From contig CAZTRC010000019.1 of assembly GCA_964615845.1 (NCBI GenBank), positions 1 to 10,734 of the forward strand: a stretch of 10,734 nucleotides of DNA, given 5' to 3'. The notes below the pieces were generated by a model that saw only the letters and a program-made list of their open reading frames with translations, ran no database searches and was not told the origin of the DNA. Positions 6,914 through 10,734 of this stretch are shown here, in pieces. Origin of the DNA: CAYRQF01 sp964615845 (GTDB taxonomy: Bacteria; Patescibacteriota; Minisyncoccia; Phycocordibacterales; CSBR16-119). A program made the translations under genes and the position numbers. The number at the start of each line of letters is the position of its first letter. Positions within the stretch are counted from its first letter, which is position 1.

Positions 6914-6939
6914 AAAAAGCCCCCAGCGAGGGGGGCCTT
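6914..6939 (-). terminator. Intrinsic terminator of the orphan 91-residue gene
   Basis: On the minus strand GCCCCC (6936-6931), a 6-nt loop CTCGCT, GGGGGC (6924-6919) and then TTTTT (6918-6914) form a textbook Rho-independent terminator. It starts about 22 nt after the TGA of the gene at 6962-7237. It separates that gene from the promoter of the small membrane protein gene just downstream. Confidence 0.9.
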
Positions 6940-6961
6940 GTTCGCATTGAGCAAAACTAGC

Positions 6962-7237
6962 TCAGGCGTAATTGTGATTCGGACCTTCGTGGATACGGTC
7001 CCAATCCCATGGGCATAACCCATTGATCAACCAGACTACCTGGATCTTGCCGTTTACAACAGCGAAACCCTCGGTGATCTGATCAGGGCGGGCAACCTTG
7101 TGCTCTGCCATGAATTCTTCGAGCGTTTGCCCGTCATGAGAAAGCGGACTTAGTTGCAGAGGATGAAGACTGAGGTCATCAAGCCTCCACTGTGGAATGT
7201 CGCCTTTTGATCTTGGAAGCGGAAAGGTGCTGAACAT
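6962..7237 (-). CDS. Orphan 91-residue protein, unknown function
   Basis: The product begins MFSTFPLPRSKGDIPQW and ends DRIHEGPNHNYA. I do not recognise a family. It has no signal peptide or membrane helix. It is rich in Trp (four, in PQW, VVW, PWD, DWD) and has one Cys, in GLCPWDWDR. A short region ITEGFAVVNGKIQVVWLING reads like two beta-strands with a turn; earlier residues include an acidic helix-like stretch (GQTLEEFMAEH). It is probably a small cytoplasmic globular protein. The case for a real gene is its transcription unit: a consensus-like promoter upstream (7255-7282) and an intrinsic terminator downstream, giving a monocistronic unit. The ATG at 7237 lies 17 nt after the -10 with no Shine-Dalgarno, so the 5' leader would be about ten nt. 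It may be an accessory or transferred gene, but base composition is not obviously different. Confidence 0.72.
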   Translation of the reverse strand: MFSTFPLPRSKGDIPQWRLDDLSLHPLQLSPLSHDGQTLEEFMAEHKVARPDQITEGFAVVNGKIQVVWLINGLCPWDWDRIHEGPNHNYA

Positions 7238-7254
7238 GGTAAAAGGTTTGGTCT

Positions 7255-7282
7255 ATTATAACACTTCTTTAGGCAATGTAAA
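7255..7282 (-). promoter_or_regulatory. Strong promoter of the orphan 91-residue gene
   Basis: On the minus strand TTTACA (7282-7277), a 16-nt spacer and TATAAT (7260-7255) are present, with TG one base before the -10. This is the closest match to a sigma-70 consensus in the window. Seventeen nt follow before the ATG at 7237. Confidence 0.75.
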
Positions 7283-7400
7283 TAGGCAAATCAAAAAAGC
7301 CTTATATTTCAATGGATTTTAGCCGATTTCCACAGCCGACTAAGCCTCCGCTATTAAGCGAATACAGTCCGCGGGGCGAATTTCTTCCGATATTCAGGAT

Positions 7401-8699
7401 TTAATCGACGAAAGTCAGAGCCTTGCCGATCTTACCAGCTCGGCCGGTTCGGCCGATGCGGTGGATGTAGTCCTCGTGAGTCGCTGGGATGTCGAAATTG
7501 ATGACATGCGAGACATTTGGGATATCTAGTCCGCGGGCAGCGACATCAGTCGCGACGAGAATCTTGGTGCGATTTTTCTTGAAGTCGTCGAGTGCCCTCT
7601 GGCGCTGACCTTGGTTTTTGTTGCCGTGAATTGCTGAAGACTTGTGGCCCTTTTTGCCGAGGACGTCCGAGAGCTTCTGCACGCCATGTTTGGTGCGGCC
7701 GAAGATGAGAACTTTGTCGAACTCTTCGCTCGAGAGGAGATCATGAAGCATTTCTATTTTCATGCTTGGATCTTTGACCACCACCACGTCTTGATGAACA
7801 CTCTTGGCAGTATCGCCGGTTTTGACCGAGATACTGACAGGGTGATTCAAGAAGGCGCTGATGAGGCGTTCGATTTCTGGTGAAAGTGTCGCCGAGAAGA
7901 AAAGCGTGTGTCGAACTTTCGGCATTTTCGAGAGCATGAGCTTGATGTCGTTGATGAATCCCATGTCGAGCATGCGATCAGCTTCATCGAGGACGACAGT
8001 GTTGAAGAGTCCCAAATTGATCGCTTTCCTATCCATCAAGTCTTTGATGCGTCCCGGTGTCCCGATGACGAAACTGTTGAAGTAAGAAAGGTCACGAATT
8101 TGCTTGCCGAGCGGAAGTCCGCCGACAGCGACAGCCGAATACATCTTGAGGCCTTTGGTAAAGCCGACAAGTTCGTCGTTGATCTGCTGGGCGAGTTCAC
8201 GCGTCGGTGCGACGATGAGAACTTGCTCTTTGGGACTGACGAGACACTTGTGAATGAGTGGAATGAGAAAGGCCGCGGTCTTGCCCGTACCTGTGTTCGC
8301 AATTCCTACAACATCTTTGCCTTTCAAGACTTCCGGAATGGATTTGTCTTGGATAGGTGTCGGGAGGACGTAGCCTTTTGCCACGATATTCGCCTTGAGA
8401 CGAGCATCAACTTCGAAATCAGCGAACTTGTGCTTTGGCACGTATTCGACTGACTTTTCTATAACCGCATTTTTGTTGATATAGCGCGAGACATCGATTT
8501 TCTTGATAGCAAAACCTTTGCGTCCGCCGCCACTTCTTGCAGGAGCACGATGGCCACCACGAGATGGATATGCGCTTTTGCTACCGCCTCGGGCGGGAGC
8601 ATGAGAATTCCTACCGCCTCCAAAAGAAGGCTTTCTAGCGGGAGTTCCGCCAGTGGTATTTAATTGATACATATATTTTTGAGCCTTGAATCGACCCAT
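7401..8699 (-). CDS. DEAD-box RNA helicase with RG-rich N-terminal tail
   Basis: This is an ATP-dependent RNA helicase that unwinds short RNA duplexes in RNA decay or ribosome assembly. The 432-residue product shows all core motifs in order: PTPIQ (113-117), ANTGTGKT (134-141), PTRELA (165-170), TPGR (214-217), DEAD (238-241), SAT (269-271), IFGRTK (332-337), ATDVAARGLDI (383-393) and HRIGRTGR (413-420). Residues 1-62 are a Gly/Arg/Ser/Ala/Pro tail with RGG-like units and 13 Lys/Arg but no Asp/Glu, presumably disordered and RNA-binding. In the familiar bacterial helicases such tails are C-terminal; here the protein stops only 12 residues after HRIGRTGR. The start at 8699 has AAAGG ten nt upstream; an in-frame ATG at 8672 is an alternative. 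The 118 nt after the stop, up to the next promoter, hold a short CGCT-ATTA-AGCG palindrome (7349-7360) but no convincing terminator. Confidence 0.95.
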   Translation of the reverse strand: MGRFKAQKYMYQLNTTGGTPARKPSFGGGRNSHAPARGGSKSAYPSRGGHRAPARSGGGRKGFAIKKIDVSRYINKNAVIEKSVEYVPKHKFADFEVDARLKANIVAKGYVLPTPIQDKSIPEVLKGKDVVGIANTGTGKTAAFLIPLIHKCLVSPKEQVLIVAPTRELAQQINDELVGFTKGLKMYSAVAVGGLPLGKQIRDLSYFNSFVIGTPGRIKDLMDRKAINLGLFNTVVLDEADRMLDMGFINDIKLMLSKMPKVRHTLFFSATLSPEIERLISAFLNHPVSISVKTGDTAKSVHQDVVVVKDPSMKIEMLHDLLSSEEFDKVLIFGRTKHGVQKLSDVLGKKGHKSSAIHGNKNQGQRQRALDDFKKNRTKILVATDVAARGLDIPNVSHVINFDIPATHEDYIHRIGRTGRAGKIGKALTFVD

Positions 8700-8848
8700 A
8701 ACCCGTAAGCCTTTATGTTAAATCGTGGCTGTCAAAGGTTTTTGTAAAGGCTTGAGACTTTACGGCTTTAGGAGAAAACTCGCAAAAGAAACCGATGAGA
8801 TATTAAGTTACCGCTACATAGTAGCTTACTGGACGCCAAAAGTCAAGG
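8700..8848. other. Non-coding or undecided stretch upstream of the helicase gene
   Basis: It holds the helicase upstream region, with a perfect TTGACA on the minus strand (8735-8730) but no good -10 at 16-18 nt, and a small hairpin GCTAC-ATA-GTAGC (8813-8825). The end of the M23 endopeptidase gene may lie in or near this stretch on the minus strand, but the gap hides the frame. A GTG-started plus-strand frame from 8725 into the gap has no recognisable features and I do not call it. Confidence 0.5.
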
Positions 8849-8948
8849 NNNNNNNNNNNNNNNNNNNNNNNNNNNNNNNNNNNNNNNNNNNNNNNNNNNN
8901 NNNNNNNNNNNNNNNNNNNNNNNNNNNNNNNNNNNNNNNNNNNNNNNN
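8849..8948. other. Scaffold gap (100 N) cutting the M23 endopeptidase gene
   Basis: Exactly 100 N of placeholder. It removes the C-terminal end of the minus-strand gene that starts at 9859. Any translation read through it is meaningless because the true length is unknown. Confidence 0.98.
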
Positions 8949-9859
8949 GCGCGAGTGATTTGGCCGTAGTAGCCACTCGCTGGCTTGATACCGACGGACG
9001 CCTGATAGTCAGCAAGCGCTTGCTTGGTCACTTCGCCAAAATATCCCGTAGCGCCAGCTTTAGCGAGCTTCGCTGCATTCGCGCCGATATTTTGCTCGAT
9101 CAAGAATTTCTGCAATTCTTTGACTGCCGTTCCACGCGCGCCGAGTTTGAGGTCGGTGTTTGGCATGTTGATGGCGTTATCCTTTGCTTTGTCAGCGCTA
9201 GCCAAAACTGTCTTGGTTGATTTGGTAATAGATGTGCCGGTGTCCCGGACCTTGTCGATCATGTTTTCGAGAAAGGCGACTTTGTCTTCGACTGAAAATT
9301 CTCTGGTAATCCGCGTAAAGGGATCGGTCGGGCCATTTTTACGAACTTCGAAATGAAGGTGCGGAGAACTTCCTTTGGCGTTGCCGGTGCTCCCGACATA
9401 ACCAATCAGGTCGCCCTCTTCGAGTTCATCCCCTGCTTTGAGCGGTGACGCATCTTTGAGATGCATGTACGCAAAGATTTCCCCGCCGGGATTGGCTGTG
9501 TAGACATAATATCCGGCGCTCGCACCGTAACCGACTTTCAGGACCACAGCCTCGGTCGGGGAGACGATTGGTGAGCCCATTGGCGCCATGATGTCGAGTC
9601 CTTCATGCTTCCTACCACCCGAGCGAATATCACCGAAGTTCGAGGTAATGCCAGAGAGTTCGACACCGACCAGGACCGGCAAAGGCAAATTTTTGACTGC
9701 AACGCCCTCAAGCTCGCTCACTTTCTTCCTCAAATCATCCGTACTCAAAAGCCAATTGTCAATGCCAAAAGAGATCTCTGCCAGAGCCAAAATTGGCTGA
9801 CCGGAGAAAAAAATAAACACAAAAAGGCCTAAATAAAGCGTTTTTATCGATTTTTTCAT
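8949..9859 (-). CDS. Secreted M23 (LytM-type) endopeptidase with peptidoglycan-binding domain (C-terminus lost in gap)
   Basis: M23 enzymes are zinc endopeptidases that cut peptide cross-bridges in the wall. About 303 residues are visible. A Sec signal peptide covers about 1-27 (MKKSIKTLYLGLFVFIFFSG..., cleavage likely after LALA). The LytM domain has HEGLD (His85, Asp89), the catalytic His133 in AYMHL and HLH (His167, His169) after the GSTGNAKGSSP loop. All metal and catalytic residues are therefore present, so it should be active rather than a degenerate LytM regulator. A linker of about 60 residues leads to a PG_binding_1-type domain (235-303: LGARGTAVKELQKFLIEQ ... GYFGEVTKQALADYQ). A second partial unit, GYYGQITR, runs into the gap, where the next codon (GCn) would be Ala, as expected; the protein probably ended soon after. 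The start at 9859 is supported by an extended -10 box 7 nt upstream. Confidence 0.93.
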
Positions 9860-9866
9860 GACCCCT

Positions 9867-9875
9867 ATTTTACCA
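9867..9875 (-). promoter_or_regulatory. Extended -10 box of the M23 endopeptidase gene
   Basis: On the minus strand TG (9875-9874), G (9873) and TAAAAT (9872-9867) form an extended -10, with 7 nt (AGGGGTC) to the ATG at 9859. This predicts a leaderless mRNA. The AGGGG is only 2 nt from the ATG, too close to act as a normal Shine-Dalgarno. Confidence 0.5.
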
Positions 9876-9909
9876 TTTCCTGGGAACTCTCTGGCGCCTC
9901 TTTCAACAG

Positions 9910-10119
9910 CTAGAGTTTACCGAGTTCGTTCAAACTCTTGTCCGGAATATATAGAATAAGAACTCCGACAACGATACCAGCGATCGCCGTCCAAGCATGG
10001 CTTCCGCCAAAGAGCTTCAGATCGATAAAATCCATCATGTACCAAATCCCCCGCCAAATGAGGATGATCGCCACCGCAACCAAAAAATTACCGACGAGTT
10101 TTTTATTTTTTTCTGACAT
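9910..10119 (-). CDS. Small two-pass membrane protein, unknown function
   Basis: The 69-residue product is MSEKNKKLVGNF... with two hydrophobic helices. The first spans about residues 9-29 (VGNFLVAVAIILIWRGIWYMM, with an Arg in the middle) and the second about 42-57 (AWTAIAGIVVGVLILY). The link DFIDLKLFGGSH contains Asp residues, and the ends are charged (SEKNKK, DKSLNELGKL). I do not recognise a named family. It starts 5 nt after the stop of the cupin gene with no promoter-like box or Shine-Dalgarno between them, so it is almost certainly co-transcribed and perhaps translated by re-initiation. The M23 gene downstream has its own promoter. Confidence 0.75.
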   Translation of the reverse strand: MSEKNKKLVGNFLVAVAIILIWRGIWYMMDFIDLKLFGGSHAWTAIAGIVVGVLILYIPDKSLNELGKL

Positions 10120-10124
10120 AAATT

Positions 10125-10499
10125 TTAAAAGTGTTCTTCATCTGCTTCGGCCTCTGCTTTGGTTTTGTGAATTGTACCAGGCTTGTGATTTGGCGGAGCG
10201 TACAGTGTATAGAGCTTCATCGGCTCGGAACCAGTATTGATGATATTGTGTTTGACTCCAGACGGAATAATCACAGCGAATCCATCTGAGATATTCTTTT
10301 CTTCGCCATCCAGAACAGATTTTCCATTGCCTTTCTCTACCCGAATGAATTGATCCAAATGATGAACTTCGGCGCCGATTTCCTCGCCAACCAAGAGACT
10401 CATGGCCACGAGTTGGAGCCGTTCATCCGTATACAAAACTTCCCGAAAATATTCGTTTTCGAGAGACAATTTTTCGATGTTGCCGACATATCCTTTCAT
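10125..10499 (-). CDS. Small cupin-domain protein
   Basis: The 124-residue product is one cupin beta-barrel. Motif 1 reads GAEVHHLDQFIRVEKGNG (42-59), with His46/His47 and Gln50 where many cupins have Glu. Motif 2 reads PSGVKHNIINTG (79-90), with His84. The end (PPNHKPGTIHKTKAEAEADEEHF) matches a widespread family of small soluble cupins as I recall it. These often bind a metal, but no substrate or reaction can be assigned here. The start at 10499 gives MKGYVGNIEKL, the usual N-terminus, and TATAAT ends 6 nt upstream. The small two-pass membrane protein gene follows 5 nt after the stop. A winged-helix gene ends 40 nt upstream in the same direction and may or may not be co-transcribed. Confidence 0.88.
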   Translation of the reverse strand: MKGYVGNIEKLSLENEYFREVLYTDERLQLVAMSLLVGEEIGAEVHHLDQFIRVEKGNGKSVLDGEEKNISDGFAVIIPSGVKHNIINTGSEPMKLYTLYAPPNHKPGTIHKTKAEAEADEEHF

Positions 10500-10505
10500 G
10501 GTTTT

Positions 10506-10511
10506 ATTATA
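10506..10511 (-). promoter_or_regulatory. -10 box of the cupin gene
   Basis: On the minus strand a perfect TATAAT (10511-10506) lies 6 nt (AAAACC) before the ATG at 10499, predicting a leaderless mRNA. It has no TG extension and no good -35 at 16-18 nt. Confidence 0.5.
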
Positions 10512-10539
10512 TACCTATTTAAGATTTTTTGCCTTCCTC

Positions 10540-10734
10540 TCATTGCAGTGTTTTGCAAAATGCTAGTATTGAGATTGCCTTTGGGGTGAGTTTATGGCGG
10601 ACATTGGGGCCATCGTTACGTTTCAAGAGAAGCCCGGCAATAGCCATCTTGCGAATATGATCTGACGCGTTCTCATACCCTATTTTAAGTTTCTCCGATA
10701 TGTCAGCTACTGACAGCTCTGGCTGTTTTTCCAG
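10540..10734 (-). CDS. Winged-helix DNA-binding regulator (partial, N-terminus off window)
   Basis: Reading the minus strand in from the right edge gives 64 residues and a TGA at 10542-10540. The sequence LSVADISEKLKIG looks like helix 2 and the turn of an HTH. YENASDHIRKMAIAGLLLKR is the recognition helix, and NDGPNVRHKLTPKAISIL is a wing plus the closing helix. This is the layout of ArsR- or MarR-like winged-helix regulators; the missing N-terminus prevents finer placement. One Cys (LAFCKTL) near the end is not enough to claim metal sensing. It lies 40 nt upstream of the cupin gene on the same strand, so local control of that gene pair is possible but unproven. The fold call is fairly sure. 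Confidence 0.78.
   Translation of the reverse strand: MEKQPELSVADISEKLKIGYENASDHIRKMAIAGLLLKRNDGPNVRHKLTPKAISILAFCKTLQ

Noticed and set aside
7908..8453. 181-codon plus-strand open frame
   Set aside because: It is fully antisense to the DEAD-box helicase core, whose motifs are all present; there is no domain and no start signal.
8730..8735. Perfect TTGACA on the minus strand upstream of the helicase gene
   Set aside because: No acceptable -10 box lies at 16-18 nt; TAACAT at 8720-8715 is only 9 nt away. Not called as a promoter.
8725..8848. GTG-started plus-strand frame running into the second gap
   Set aside because: No Shine-Dalgarno, -10 box or recognisable motif; only about 41 codons before unknown sequence.
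76..9115. Shared 16-bp stretch ATCAAGAATTTCTGCA near 76 and near 9100
   Set aside because: Both code for the same conserved part (QKFLIE region) of the two peptidoglycan-binding domains, so this is domain homology rather than a separate repeat.
1..10734. CRISPR arrays, tRNA or rRNA genes, integrases or transposases
   Set aside because: No regularly spaced repeats, no tRNA-like T-arm or cloverleaf, and no recombinase motifs were found on either strand.

Overview
The window looks like a metagenome-derived chromosome scaffold from a Patescibacteria/CPR bacterium, most likely of the Parcubacteria type. This is inferred from gene content and style: short intergenic spaces, few Shine-Dalgarno sequences, small membrane proteins without clear homologues, wall-binding proteins with N-terminal anchors, and an orphan family-5 solute-binding protein beside secG and an RNase J gene. 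TGA is used as a stop (the transporter at 4577-5740 and the orphan gene at 6962-7237), so there is no sign of the recoded TGA of Gracilibacteria. Two runs of exactly 100 N (6470-6569 and 8849-8948) are scaffold gaps.

Left region (1-589): a partial minus-strand gene for a membrane-anchored, Pro/Glu-rich protein with a peptidoglycan-binding domain diverges from secG. The space between holds a perfect 21-bp inverted repeat around a 26-nt core, flanked by CTTG on both sides. It resembles a miniature inverted-repeat element and ends directly against the secG -35 box.

Plus-strand block (590-6462): secG, a membrane-anchored family-5 solute-binding protein, RNase J with a long basic N-terminal tail, an MFS transporter, and an RluF-type 23S rRNA pseudouridine synthase that overlaps the transporter stop by ATGA. 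The first three genes are close enough to be co-transcribed. The transporter has its own -10 box. The block covers protein export, RNA decay, transport and rRNA modification.

Minus-strand block (6604-10734): a small one-pass membrane protein, an orphan 91-residue protein with its own strong promoter and intrinsic terminator, a DEAD-box RNA helicase with an RG-rich N-terminal tail, an M23 (LytM) endopeptidase with a peptidoglycan-binding domain cut by the second gap, a two-pass membrane protein, a cupin, and a partial winged-helix regulator entering from the right edge.

The most general pattern is in gene starts. Six genes have a -10 box (five with a TG extension) followed by only 6-8 nt and then the ATG, which predicts leaderless mRNAs. 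This pattern also selects the secG start at 590. No tRNA, rRNA or CRISPR array was found, and no complete defence or mobile system. The best candidates for something undescribed are the palindromic element, the leaderless promoter architecture and the orphan gene at 6962-7237.
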